Below are positions 18,996-27,447 of a DNA stretch of 64,000 bases, in pieces; position 1 is the stretch's first letter; every line of letters begins with the position of its first letter. A model generated the notes under the pieces. That model was not told the DNA's origin. It searched no databases and saw only the letters and a program-made list of their open reading frames with translations. Made by a program: the position numbers and the translations under genes. This DNA is from Shouchella lonarensis (GTDB taxonomy: Bacteria; Bacillota; Bacilli; Bacillales; Bacillaceae_D): the NCBI RefSeq assembly GCF_900096965.1, contig NZ_FMYM01000002.1:124001-188000 (forward strand), written 5' to 3'.

Positions 18996-19006
18996 CTGAA
19001 TACCTC

Positions 19007-19927
19007 CTAATTGAGCTCTAAATGCCGGAGAAACTCCTCTCGAATGCGTGCTTTTTCTTCTTCAGACACAATGGCATACCATACGCCATCAATTGTTTCT
19101 CCGGTATAAGCAACTTCTGATTCTTCAATGTTTCCTAGTGCAGGCCGATAAATAGATTGATAGTCCCATATTTTATCAGGGGCTAAATCGGTGCGAACGG
19201 TTTCACCGAGCACGTCTAAAATCTTTCCCACTTTTGTAATCGATCCAAGTGAGGCCGCTTCATGCATGAGTGCGGTGACCACTTCTCTTTGGCGAGCAGC
19301 ACGACCCGCATCTCCGCGAGGGTCGTCATAGCGCATGCGGGTATACTTTAAGGCGTCTTGCCCATTTAAAAGAAGCGGGCCTTTCTCGAAAGTGGTGCCA
19401 TCCATTGAAAAGCCCAAATCATTTGTGACATTCACTCCGTCAAATGCGTCAATTAATGTCTCAAAACCTTTCATATTGATGCTTACGTAATAATGAATTG
19501 GAATATCAAACGTTTGTTCAACTGTGTCAATTAACATTTCTGCGCCACCGTAGGCGTGCGCATGATTGATTTTTTCTGTTGTACCTTTGCCGACCATTAA
19601 GGTGCGTGTGTCGCGGGGAATGCTTAACATTTTTGTTGAGCCTTTTTTAGGGTTAAGTGTCATTAAAATAATGGTGTCAGATCGTCCGACCACTTCGTCT
19701 TCACGTCCAGCTGTGTGGTCTACCCCAGCGACTAGCACAGATAGCGGCTCTCCTTCGCTCACTGCGGTAGGGAGAAGTTTTGATTTCCCTCCTTCTCTTT
19801 CTGACAATGGTTCATACATGTCATTCGCCGTGTTTTTAATGTCGGTCCATACATAAATACCGTAAGCAGTCGCGCTAATAAACAAGATACTGAGCACAAT
19901 TGCTGTGATTTTGAAAATCTTTTTCAT
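19007..19927 (-). CDS. LCP-family (LytR-CpsA-Psr) cell-wall polymer ligase
   Basis: Membrane-anchored enzyme that transfers teichoic acid or other glycopolymers from lipid carriers to peptidoglycan. 306 residues from ATG 19927 (MKKIFKITAIVLSILF), with aaaggtg upstream; a longer in-frame start at 20032 would read through its own promoter and is rejected. One N-terminal membrane helix, then the LCP domain with DHTAGREDEVVGRSDTIIL, SIPRDTR and KYTRMRYDDPRGDAGRAARQ, whose Arg and Asp residues bind the pyrophosphate. First gene of the LCP-TPR unit. TagU-type function likely. Confidence 0.92.
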   Translation of the reverse strand: MKKIFKITAIVLSILFISATAYGIYVWTDIKNTANDMYEPLSEREGGKSKLLPTAVSEGEPLSVLVAGVDHTAGREDEVVGRSDTIILMTLNPKKGSTKMLSIPRDTRTLMVGKGTTEKINHAHAYGGAEMLIDTVEQTFDIPIHYYVSINMKGFETLIDAFDGVNVTNDLGFSMDGTTFEKGPLLLNGQDALKYTRMRYDDPRGDAGRAARQREVVTALMHEAASLGSITKVGKILDVLGETVRTDLAPDKIWDYQSIYRPALGNIEESEVAYTGETIDGVWYAIVSEEEKARIREEFLRHLELN

Positions 19928-19961
19928 CGGATCTGCACCTTTCCTGTTTAAGTTTAGGTTA

Positions 19962-19990
19962 ATTATAACGAGGAAAGGTAGAATGGGCAA
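19962..19990 (-). promoter_or_regulatory. Sigma-A promoter of the LCP-TPR unit
   Basis: On the minus strand: TTGCCC, 17 bases, TATAAT (perfect -10), 35 bases upstream of the LCP start. Confidence 0.8.
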
Positions 19991-20115
19991 TGAATGTATT
20001 GCATGTGAGATGAGATAAATGATAAGATGCAAAAGGTAGAACGTGAGAAAATGTGTGAAGAAATGTTTCTAGCGCTTTTGCCATACGTAGTAAAAATCTA
20101 ATAGAGAGGTTTGAT

Positions 20116-21540
20116 ATGACAATGAAAAGAGTTTTAACAGTCATGGCTGTATTGTTAGTAATAGCGGGCCTTGGCGGAGGCGGATATTTTGTTTACGCCA
20201 AAATGGCATCACCAGAAGCGAAGCTATTAAAAGCATTTGAAGCGCTACAAAAGGAAGAGAAGGTAAAAATTGATTCTGATTTTAATATGACCCTATCTTT
20301 CGATCAAACTTCAAGAGAAACATTTGATGTGGAAGAGGAGCAGCAAGTGTATGTTGATGCGATGTTAGATATGTTGAAAAACATTGAAGGGGATGTATCG
20401 ACGCTCTATGATCGTAAACAAAAAGTAATGGAACTAGATGCAATGTTTCATATCGATGGCGATATGAATGGAGAAAACGTCGGTGTGAAACTGCCGTTCC
20501 AAATGTATTTAGATGAAAAGGCAGAAGAAGTAGCGATTGACTTAGATGTATATCCTAAACTACTGCAAGACCTTACCGATATTCTTTTAAATCATGTATA
20601 CCTGAACACGCCTGAAGGAGAAGAATTAACGCGTGTGATGGAGGAAGAAGGAATGGCTGTTGACGGCTTTGTAGGAGGAATGAAGGATGCGATCATTCCT
20701 GTAATAGAAGAAGCGATTCAAGGTGCAAAGTATGTCTCTAACTTTGAAGATGCTGATCTTGATCTAGGCGAGGGAAAAACTTATTTTGGAGAGCATCACA
20801 TATGGGGAACTTTTGTTGGGAAAGAAGTAATGCAATATTTACAGGAGAAAACAGAAGGGAAATATATTTCTTCAGAAAATGATTGGATTAATTTGAGTGT
20901 AAAAAATGATATGCTCGTCCGTGCCTATATGCACGCCCTCAAAGAAATGAAAGAAGACAAAGAAGCAAAAGCGCACTTTGAAGATGATATGTCTATTACG
21001 CTTGATGAAGCCATCGAAAATTTAGAAGAAATATTGTTTGAGTCTGATGACGAAGTGGAAATTGAGCATGAATTGGCGTTCAAGCTCGTTGATAGCAAGA
21101 TAGAGGAAACCAAATATAGCGCGGTATTCTCATCTGAGAAAGATGGACACGAAACAACGGGAACAATGTCTGTAGAAAGTGTTTATACTTATGGAGATGT
21201 AAACTTCCAGTTCCATAGTGAGGAACGGGAAGCGTTAAACCAGAGCGACATGGAAGCAACATTTGAAGAAGCTGAAAACGAGATTGAGGGACGTATGGAA
21301 GCGGTACTCACTGAATTTATGAAGGAAAAGGCTGAAACAAATGCCGCAGAAATAGAAGCGGCATTCAAGGAAAATATGACAGATGAAGAGTTTCAGGCGT
21401 TTATTGCGGCGTTAGAAGCAAATGAAGTGGTTGGCTCGGACCTCGATCTAACAGAAGAAGAAATGTATTACTTTGTTTTAGAACTAGAGTATGCCGGGTT
21501 TGTTAGAGAGGGTACTGTCGAATTATATATGTATGAATAA
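20116..21540 (+). CDS. Unrecognised membrane-anchored or secreted acidic protein
   Basis: 474 residues. One N-terminal hydrophobic segment (VLTVMAVLLVIAGLGGGGYFVYA), then a large, very acidic body (many EE/DE pairs) with predicted alternating helix and strand, likely outside the membrane. No Cys in a lipobox. The body recalls lipoprotein-like proteins of Bacilli that measure or bind wall components, but I cannot name the family. Start ATG with gagagg upstream; a strong terminator follows. It lies next to the T7SS island but has its own transcription unit. Confidence 0.7.
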   Translation: MTMKRVLTVMAVLLVIAGLGGGGYFVYAKMASPEAKLLKAFEALQKEEKVKIDSDFNMTLSFDQTSRETFDVEEEQQVYVDAMLDMLKNIEGDVSTLYDRKQKVMELDAMFHIDGDMNGENVGVKLPFQMYLDEKAEEVAIDLDVYPKLLQDLTDILLNHVYLNTPEGEELTRVMEEEGMAVDGFVGGMKDAIIPVIEEAIQGAKYVSNFEDADLDLGEGKTYFGEHHIWGTFVGKEVMQYLQEKTEGKYISSENDWINLSVKNDMLVRAYMHALKEMKEDKEAKAHFEDDMSITLDEAIENLEEILFESDDEVEIEHELAFKLVDSKIEETKYSAVFSSEKDGHETTGTMSVESVYTYGDVNFQFHSEEREALNQSDMEATFEEAENEIEGRMEAVLTEFMKEKAETNAAEIEAAFKENMTDEEFQAFIAALEANEVVGSDLDLTEEEMYYFVLELEYAGFVREGTVELYMYE

Positions 21541-21551
21541 GTATAGAAGCT

Positions 21552-21585
21552 GCCACAATGTCGCGTGATATTGTGGCTTTTTCTT
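21552..21585 (+). terminator. Rho-independent terminator
   Basis: GCCACAAT / ATTGTGGC perfect stem followed by TTTTTCTTTT, ending the 20116-21540 unit. Confidence 0.9.
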
Positions 21586-21592
21586 TTAAATA

Positions 21593-21639
21593 AAACTCCC
21601 CAAACCGCCCACTTTTTAAGTGGCGTTTGGGGAGTTTAG
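21593..21639 (-). terminator. Terminator of the leftward esaA-essA unit
   Basis: Near-palindrome with arms AACTCCCC..AAAC..GCC..ACTT and its complement, interrupted by three unpaired C. On the minus strand it is followed by TTTTATTTAAAAG. Confidence 0.8.
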
Positions 21640-21657
21640 AGCCGTGTCAACATCGTA

Positions 21658-22128
21658 TTATTGTTCAGTCATGCTAAACCCTTTAGGCAAGATATATACA
21701 AACAATGTCACAAGGAGTCCGGCGACAACAGTACCTAACACCCAAGGGAGCCAGGCAACGGAAGCATTTTCGTTATGCGGCGCTTCTTGAGGTAAAGGGT
21801 CTGCCACATGAAATAATCCAATGTGACTAGCAACGGCTGCTGTGGTCGATTTGTCTTCTCCAGTAAAAGAGAGTGCGCTAACCATTTCATTGTATTCTTG
21901 CTCTAAAGGTTGATCAAACTGAAGTTGATTGACTTCTTCAGGTACACGTGTCGGTTCTTGACTATCTTTTTCTGTATCATCTTTGCGTAGTTCTGGTCGT
22001 ATTGTACGTTCTTGGTATTCAGCTGGGTTAGTAGGTGTTGCGTCTTCAGCCCCAAAAGAGAGGGGGGCGGATACTGTCAATAGTATCGCTATTGCACTGC
22101 AACAACCAACCAAATGCTTAAACCTCAT
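21658..22128 (-). CDS. essA: Type VII secretion membrane protein EssA (YueC-like)
   Basis: 156 residues with a signal-like N terminus (HLVGCCSAIAILLTVSAPLSFGAE), a polar extracellular stretch and one C-terminal membrane segment (VAWLPWVLGTVVAGLLVTLFVYILP). Size and topology match EssA/YueC, a small essential membrane component of Firmicute T7SS. The start at 22128 is chosen because ggagg lies 9 bases upstream; two in-frame upstream starts overlap that site. Overlaps the end of esaA by 11 bases (coupled translation). Confidence 0.85.
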   Translation of the reverse strand: MRFKHLVGCCSAIAILLTVSAPLSFGAEDATPTNPAEYQERTIRPELRKDDTEKDSQEPTRVPEEVNQLQFDQPLEQEYNEMVSALSFTGEDKSTTAAVASHIGLFHVADPLPQEAPHNENASVAWLPWVLGTVVAGLLVTLFVYILPKGFSMTEQ

Positions 22129-25123
22129 ACTCCTCATCCTCCGCCTCATTGCGTAGCTTATGTTTTTCGCGAATGTGTTTAGCTACAGGTATTGCAATTG
22201 AAAGACATGTGATCGCTGCTAATATCATAGCACCTGGGAAAAATAACTGCTGTTCTTTATGTTGGATTGACATAAATAATGCTGCTATTGGGTTATCGGA
22301 ATGGAAGTTTGGCATCGCCATGTCAAGTAATGGGATTGTAAACAAGAAAATGATTAGTACACTTCCAAGCGTACCCATCCACGGTCCGATCATGAGCAGT
22401 AGTCGAATCACACCTGCAGTTGCTAGTATAAGCAATACGGTAATGATTGTCCACTGAATTGCTTGTGCATCAGTCATCTTATAAATATTTAGCCCATAAA
22501 TGCTAATGATTAATCCAAGAGCTATAGATAAAATGCCATACAGTGAAAGATGCACTGGAATAGGCAATTCCCTATAGTGATGAGCCAAGTAACCAATCAT
22601 TAAGCTGACAAGCAAGATAATGACAAGCATTACAACTGGCGGGGTAAACGATTCAGCTGGTCCTTCAACTTGCTCACCAGCAACGTTAACGGGGTTGGAC
22701 AAGTAGTTGTATACATTATCATTGAAATACCCATCGTTAATGGCGTTTTGAAGAATATTATTCATATCATCATGAACAAGCTGTGTCGTACCCACGCTAT
22801 TTTTCCAGCGGTCATTTAAGTCATCTGATTTGTTTTGCACGGTTGCAACTTGTGTAAACATGTCTTCAGTTGATCCAATTAAGTTATCTTGGTGTTCACT
22901 TAGAGATGAGACCGATTGACCGAGTTGCTCAATTTCACTGAGAGAGGTTTGATGGCTAATTTGCACAAGACTGCCATCTAGTCCTTCTACTGGACCCGGT
23001 TCAATTTCAATTGGCTGACGGCTGCTTCTCATCTGTTCTAACGTATTGTTGGCAGATTCGCGTGTTTCATTTGCTAATGATAAAACAAGTTGTTGTTCTT
23101 CTTTTATTTCTGCACTAAGGTTGGTGAGAATGGTATTCGTGTCTTGAAGAAGTGTGTCCATTTCGCCACGTGCATCTACGGAAAATGTCTGGAAGTTGTT
23201 AATATCCTCAGTTAAGGACATGAACGACTTCACGTTGTTTTCGGAGTCTTGCAGGCCTGCCTTTAATTGCGCTGTACGAGCAAAATCTTTCAGTGCCTTA
23301 TCGCGTATGTCTTGATCAACCGTTCCACTAGCGCGATGTAACTGACTGGCTAATTCTAGTTGTCCTAAAAGATTGTAGTAATCCATGAGTACATTTGGAT
23401 CACGGTTTTCAATCGGATCAACAAATGAAAATTGGAAGTCACTTGCTGGTGGAGATGATAGGATTCTTTCTTCACGTTGTTGGACTTTCTTAAGGAATGT
23501 CTCAGGAAGTTCCTTTGTTTTACCTTGTAGTGATTCTACCAACTTATGCAAATCCTCAAGGTACCCCATGTATTGTGAGACAAGCTCACGATTGTCGTTG
23601 ATATCTTTTTGTACGTCTTCTTCCAATTCCTTTTTTAATTGATCTGTACGTTCAATTGTCAGCTTCCAAGTATCGTATGCGGAATTGTCGGTGTGACTAG
23701 GGACATTTTCTTGATCATCTTTACTGGATGCTTCTTCAGGTGTTTCCTGTTTGTCTGCGTTATGATCGTCTGACTCTTCCGGTGGGTCAGGCGTTGGATC
23801 GGGATCAGGATCAGGCGTTGGATCGGGATTCAAATCACCCTTTTCTGGTTCAAGTTCCACAAGGGACGCTCTAATGTACTGTACATGTTCGAGTACATCT
23901 TTAAGCATGTCTGGCTCTAGAGGTTCTAAAGGGTGTAAAGGCATCGTCAAATGGCCAGGATCATATGGGAGCGTGTGTTGGCTCAATACCTCGTTACGCA
24001 TCGCCAAGGTGGACTTGAGTGTAGAAATAAATACGCCCCAATTATTTCCTTTATTATAAGATTGGATTACTTGCTCATATGTGTTTGGCAGGCGCTCAAT
24101 CTCATTATTTAATGTGTGGAAAGATGTGTTCATATTCCTGTCAAAGCCATACATTTGTTGATTTAATGTACCCATTCCATTATGAAACTGATTTAAGAAG
24201 GCATAAACATTCTCCCCCTTATTCTCTAATTGCGGTTGGAAAGGGGTTTGTCCTTCTCTCACACGTCTCTCGCCATCTTGCAATAATGTTTGGAACGTAG
24301 TAGACGAATCACTGATTAACTGTTCATTTGCTTGATCAGTAGCGAGTAAGGAAGTCGTCAAATCTTGTTGGTAAGTGAGGTAAGTGTCAATATTTTTAGT
24401 AAGTGTTTCAAACGCTTTTTCACCTTCTGACAATGTGCTATGGGAATTTCCCGCAATCCCGGTTGCGTCTTTAGAGTAAGAAAATAGTTGTCCAAGTCTC
24501 TCCCGTTGGCGGTCGATTTCTTGTCCAAGTTCTTTAGAGCTTGGGGCATAAAAGGCGTGCATTTCATTTAAGAAATTAACCTCTTTATCTAGCACTTCAT
24601 CAAAATTCGTTTGAACCCCGTGTACTTCTTCGCTCACATAGCGCCAATACATCGCGGTGACTTGACCGTTTAACGTTTGTTGCGCGGCTTCTAATTCTTT
24701 CTGCACACGTTCTTGGTTTTTCGCATTTAAGTGAGGTGACATTTCGTAACGAACATTTGTGATACTTGGTATTGCCTCTTTAAATGACATAATGTCACGC
24801 GAGAATGAGGACGGGATGAAAATGACTGCATCGTATTCCTTGTTGTCGATTCCCGATTGTGCGGCAAGTCGACTGACAACAGGCCACTCATACCCAGATT
24901 CCTCATCTTGAATCGTTTGGACTAAGTCTTGACCTAACGTAATAATATCGTCACCAAGCGCCTTTTGGTAACCGTCGTCTTCATTGACAATCGCGATTTG
25001 ATCAGTCGTGTTTTTCGGTTGGAACATGGGCTCAGAACCGATGTAGTTAAAAAAGACGAGCGGTGTTGCAGCGATGACCACAATGGCAATGAGTAACGTA
25101 ATCAAGCCTTTCTTGTTTTTCAC
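22118..25123 (-). CDS. esaA: Type VII secretion membrane protein EsaA (YueB-like)
   Basis: Large T7SS core membrane protein of the YhgE/Pip family, 1001 residues: N-terminal helix at 7-27, a long extracellular domain rich in coiled coil (about 30-820), and five or six C-terminal helices (about 825-985). The related YueB of B. subtilis is the receptor of phage SPP1. An acidic Pro-Asp linker (DPTPDPDPDP type) sits near residues 430-450. GTG start with aggagg 11 bases upstream. It is divergent from esxA-esaB-essB-essC, unlike the B. subtilis yuk operon where yueB follows yukB on the same strand. Confidence 0.92.
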   Translation of the reverse strand: MKNKKGLITLLIAIVVIAATPLVFFNYIGSEPMFQPKNTTDQIAIVNEDDGYQKALGDDIITLGQDLVQTIQDEESGYEWPVVSRLAAQSGIDNKEYDAVIFIPSSFSRDIMSFKEAIPSITNVRYEMSPHLNAKNQERVQKELEAAQQTLNGQVTAMYWRYVSEEVHGVQTNFDEVLDKEVNFLNEMHAFYAPSSKELGQEIDRQRERLGQLFSYSKDATGIAGNSHSTLSEGEKAFETLTKNIDTYLTYQQDLTTSLLATDQANEQLISDSSTTFQTLLQDGERRVREGQTPFQPQLENKGENVYAFLNQFHNGMGTLNQQMYGFDRNMNTSFHTLNNEIERLPNTYEQVIQSYNKGNNWGVFISTLKSTLAMRNEVLSQHTLPYDPGHLTMPLHPLEPLEPDMLKDVLEHVQYIRASLVELEPEKGDLNPDPTPDPDPDPTPDPPEESDDHNADKQETPEEASSKDDQENVPSHTDNSAYDTWKLTIERTDQLKKELEEDVQKDINDNRELVSQYMGYLEDLHKLVESLQGKTKELPETFLKKVQQREERILSSPPASDFQFSFVDPIENRDPNVLMDYYNLLGQLELASQLHRASGTVDQDIRDKALKDFARTAQLKAGLQDSENNVKSFMSLTEDINNFQTFSVDARGEMDTLLQDTNTILTNLSAEIKEEQQLVLSLANETRESANNTLEQMRSSRQPIEIEPGPVEGLDGSLVQISHQTSLSEIEQLGQSVSSLSEHQDNLIGSTEDMFTQVATVQNKSDDLNDRWKNSVGTTQLVHDDMNNILQNAINDGYFNDNVYNYLSNPVNVAGEQVEGPAESFTPPVVMLVIILLVSLMIGYLAHHYRELPIPVHLSLYGILSIALGLIISIYGLNIYKMTDAQAIQWTIITVLLILATAGVIRLLLMIGPWMGTLGSVLIIFLFTIPLLDMAMPNFHSDNPIAALFMSIQHKEQQLFFPGAMILAAITCLSIAIPVAKHIREKHKLRNEAEDEEYEV

Positions 25124-25148
25124 AGTTTATGTAGCCTCCTTTTGACAA

Positions 25149-25187
25149 GTTTACATATGTGTCGATCGTATTCGACTCTATGTAAAC
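25149..25187. promoter_or_regulatory. 39-bp dyad-symmetric element upstream of esaA
   Basis: Outer arms GTTTACATA / TATGTAAAC and inner arms GTCGA / TCGAC, nested and nearly symmetric, 26-64 bases upstream of the esaA start in the divergent promoter region. It could be an operator for a dimeric or tetrameric regulator, or form a leader hairpin in the esaA mRNA. Confidence 0.55.
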
Positions 25188-25408
25188 GATTTTATCACAA
25201 TAGTAACAGAAAAAATGACTGGTGAGAATCATTAATTTTGTAGGAACGTGTAAACAGGTGAAAAAATATGTGTCCTTTTTAGTTTCAACATCACAGAAAA
25301 TCGTGTAGAATAATGGATAGGAATGAGAAATAATGTATCTTAATCCATAAAAAATGATGGTAATTGGCATTATTTACCCCAATTTCCCAAGTTTCTTCAA
25401 GAAAACTA

Positions 25409-25438
25409 TTGACAGCGCGATGATTTCATATTTAGAAT
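25409..25438 (+). promoter_or_regulatory. Sigma-A promoter of esxA
   Basis: TTGACA (perfect -35), 18 bases, TAGAAT, 48 bases upstream of the esxA start. The rest of the 363-base gap between esaA and esxA holds the dyad element at 25149-25187 and no recognisable gene. Confidence 0.7.
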
Positions 25439-25486
25439 AGTAGTGTGTAATATAAAAAATATGATTTTTGGGAGGAGATTTTTCTC

Positions 25487-25777
25487 ATGGCACAAATTCG
25501 TATGACTCCAGAAGAACTACGTACAGAGGCAAATGAAACACGTACAGACGCATCATCTTATCAAGATCTACTACAAAGAGGCGATGCGCGTATTGACAAG
25601 TTAGGTTCTACGTGGGAAGGTGAAGCATTTCAAGGTTTTGCAGCGCAATGGCAAGATAAGCGTAAGCACGTAGAAGAGCTCATCCAATTATATGAAGAGC
25701 TCAGCGCACAAACAGATGATATTGCCAATGTTGTAGAAACAACAGACCAAGAAATCCGTAGCCGCATTGGATACTAA
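25487..25777 (+). CDS. esxA: WXG100 protein EsxA (YukE-like), T7SS substrate
   Basis: 96-residue helical hairpin secreted by, and needed for, the T7SS. The W-x-G turn is WEG in LGSTWEGEAFQGF at mid-protein; the flanking helices are typical of the family. ggaggaga ribosome binding site before the ATG. It has its own strong promoter and is followed by a stable hairpin that likely lets it be made in excess over the downstream core genes. Confidence 0.96.
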   Translation: MAQIRMTPEELRTEANETRTDASSYQDLLQRGDARIDKLGSTWEGEAFQGFAAQWQDKRKHVEELIQLYEELSAQTDDIANVVETTDQEIRSRIGY

Positions 25778-25789
25778 GTAATGTCAACG

Positions 25790-25842
25790 GAGCGCAATCG
25801 CGATTCATATTATTGTGGATTGTGATTTGCGCTCTTTCTTTT
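25790..25842 (+). terminator. Attenuating terminator between esxA and esaB
   Basis: Long hairpin with GAGCGCAA / TTGCGCTC outer arms and further pairing inside (18 paired positions, one bulge), followed by TTTCTTTT. Its place inside the operon suggests partial termination. Confidence 0.8.
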
Positions 25843-25858
25843 GGAAAGGGGTTTTTTG

Positions 25859-26098
25859 ATGTACATAAAAGTAACGGTAGATTTGCGTCATTATATAGAA
25901 AAGGAAATTGATTTACGTTTATCGGATCAATACACCGCGCGTAAGTTTATTGACATTGTATGGGAGATTGAAAAAATCAAACAGCCGCGTCGAGAAGGTG
26001 ACTTTATCCGTATTGAAAACAAAGCAAACATGCTTGGGGGAGATCAAATCTTGGCAGCACATGGCGTTACAAATGGTGATCGCTTAGTCATACTATAA
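25859..26098 (+). CDS. esaB: Ubiquitin-like T7SS protein EsaB (YukD-like)
   Basis: Small cytoplasmic protein with a ubiquitin fold, required for or regulating T7SS in Bacillus and Staphylococcus. 79 residues from ATG 25859 (MYIKVTVDLRHYIEKEIDLRL), with gaaagggg upstream; an in-frame upstream start at 25841 lies in the terminator tail and is rejected. The C-terminal GDRLVIL strand is typical of YukD. Confidence 0.92.
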   Translation: MYIKVTVDLRHYIEKEIDLRLSDQYTARKFIDIVWEIEKIKQPRREGDFIRIENKANMLGGDQILAAHGVTNGDRLVIL

Positions 26099-26127
26099 AT
26101 CATTGTTTAGAGAGAGGAGATGAGGAA

Positions 26128-27447
26128 ATGAGCGAGAAAAAACAGCTTTATTTAGAAGAACAAGTCGGGATGCAGTTAGAGAAAGACGAAAACAATCATT
26201 ATACCATTACATTTCAAAATGAAGAGATAAAGTTAAATGATACGCTTGAAGCGAAAGTATTAGATGGATGTGACCTACTCACTACAAGAGAAATCAAACA
26301 AAGTGAAGACGATTTTGTCATTAAAATAAAGCCAGTCATCCCATTAAGGTCGTTTGGTGCTCTTAAAAATAAAGAAGAAAGTGCGAAACTCTTCATTGCT
26401 CACGCCTTAATCCAAAAAGTGATCGAACATGATCATGACAAACTACAGTTAATTGTCTGCCCCGAAAACTTGCTTGTTAGTGATGGACTAGACGTGACAT
26501 TTATCCATTATGGTGTGAAAGATAGTATCCCCCCTTATGAAAAAGACAACGAGAGAGTATTGCTTGAACTACGTACGACACTGCTCGTGCTTTTAGATGG
26601 GAATCATCGCTTTAAGGAATATATGAATCACCATGACACACTAAAATTACCAACGAAAGCAACATCTTTACTCGAACAAACAACGTTAGAAGGTTTACGT
26701 GAGCTTGTTAGTCGCTGGATTCAGGAGCACGAACAACAAGAAAAGCTACTACATAAAGTGCCGAAAACAAAATGGACAATACAAAAATGGACGGGTATCG
26801 GACTTGGTGTTGCGCTTGTGCCAGCAATCGTCTATATTGTTTACGTCCTCGCCTTTTTACAGCCACGTCAAGAAGCCTTTACGGCTAGTCATACTGCTTA
26901 TTTAAATGAAAATTATAGTGAAGTCATTGATACCCTTGAACCGTATGCACCAAGTAAAATGCCGCGTGTCGTGAAATTTCAGCTTGCACAAGCGTACGTT
27001 GCGACAGAACAGTTAAAAGACAAACAGAAAGCAACCCTTACAAATGTCCTTGTGCTCCAGGCAGCTGAGCCTTATTTTGATTACTGGATTGCCGTTGGTC
27101 GTGGCGAAAATGAAGAGGCTGTTGATATTGCTCGTGGGCTTGGGGATGAAGTCTTGATTGCGTATGCCCAAATTAAGCGTCGTGAAGAAATTAAAAATGA
27201 TAAAAACTTGTCAGGAAAAGAACGCGAAGACTTAATTAAAGAAGTCGAAGCTGACATTGACGATTATATGGACAAAATGAAGGAATTGGCAGAAGAAGAG
27301 GAGAAGCGCCAACCGCAGGCAGAACCTGCTGCTTCTGAGGAAGTGGAAGAAACAAAAGTAGAAGAAAAAGATCAAGAAGAACAGGATAAACAAGAAGGTG
27401 AAGATGACAAAGAGAAAGACAAGGAAAAGGATGGAGGTGACGAATAA
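26128..27447 (+). CDS. essB: T7SS protein EssB (YukC-like), pseudokinase
   Basis: Single-pass membrane core component. 439 residues: a cytoplasmic N-terminal pseudokinase domain (1-215), one membrane helix near 222-243 (GIGLGVALVPAIVYIVYVLAF), an extracytoplasmic helical domain (about 250-380), and a highly charged Glu/Lys tail (about 385-439). Stop and essC start share a base (TAATG), so translation is coupled. agaggaga upstream of the ATG. Confidence 0.93.
   Translation: MSEKKQLYLEEQVGMQLEKDENNHYTITFQNEEIKLNDTLEAKVLDGCDLLTTREIKQSEDDFVIKIKPVIPLRSFGALKNKEESAKLFIAHALIQKVIEHDHDKLQLIVCPENLLVSDGLDVTFIHYGVKDSIPPYEKDNERVLLELRTTLLVLLDGNHRFKEYMNHHDTLKLPTKATSLLEQTTLEGLRELVSRWIQEHEQQEKLLHKVPKTKWTIQKWTGIGLGVALVPAIVYIVYVLAFLQPRQEAFTASHTAYLNENYSEVIDTLEPYAPSKMPRVVKFQLAQAYVATEQLKDKQKATLTNVLVLQAAEPYFDYWIAVGRGENEEAVDIARGLGDEVLIAYAQIKRREEIKNDKNLSGKEREDLIKEVEADIDDYMDKMKELAEEEEKRQPQAEPAASEEVEETKVEEKDQEEQDKQEGEDDKEKDKEKDGGDE

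Noticed and set aside
25215-25240. Fur-box-like TGAGAATCATTA in the esaA-esxA gap
   Set aside because: Only one half of the 7-1-7 palindrome fits; too weak to call iron control.
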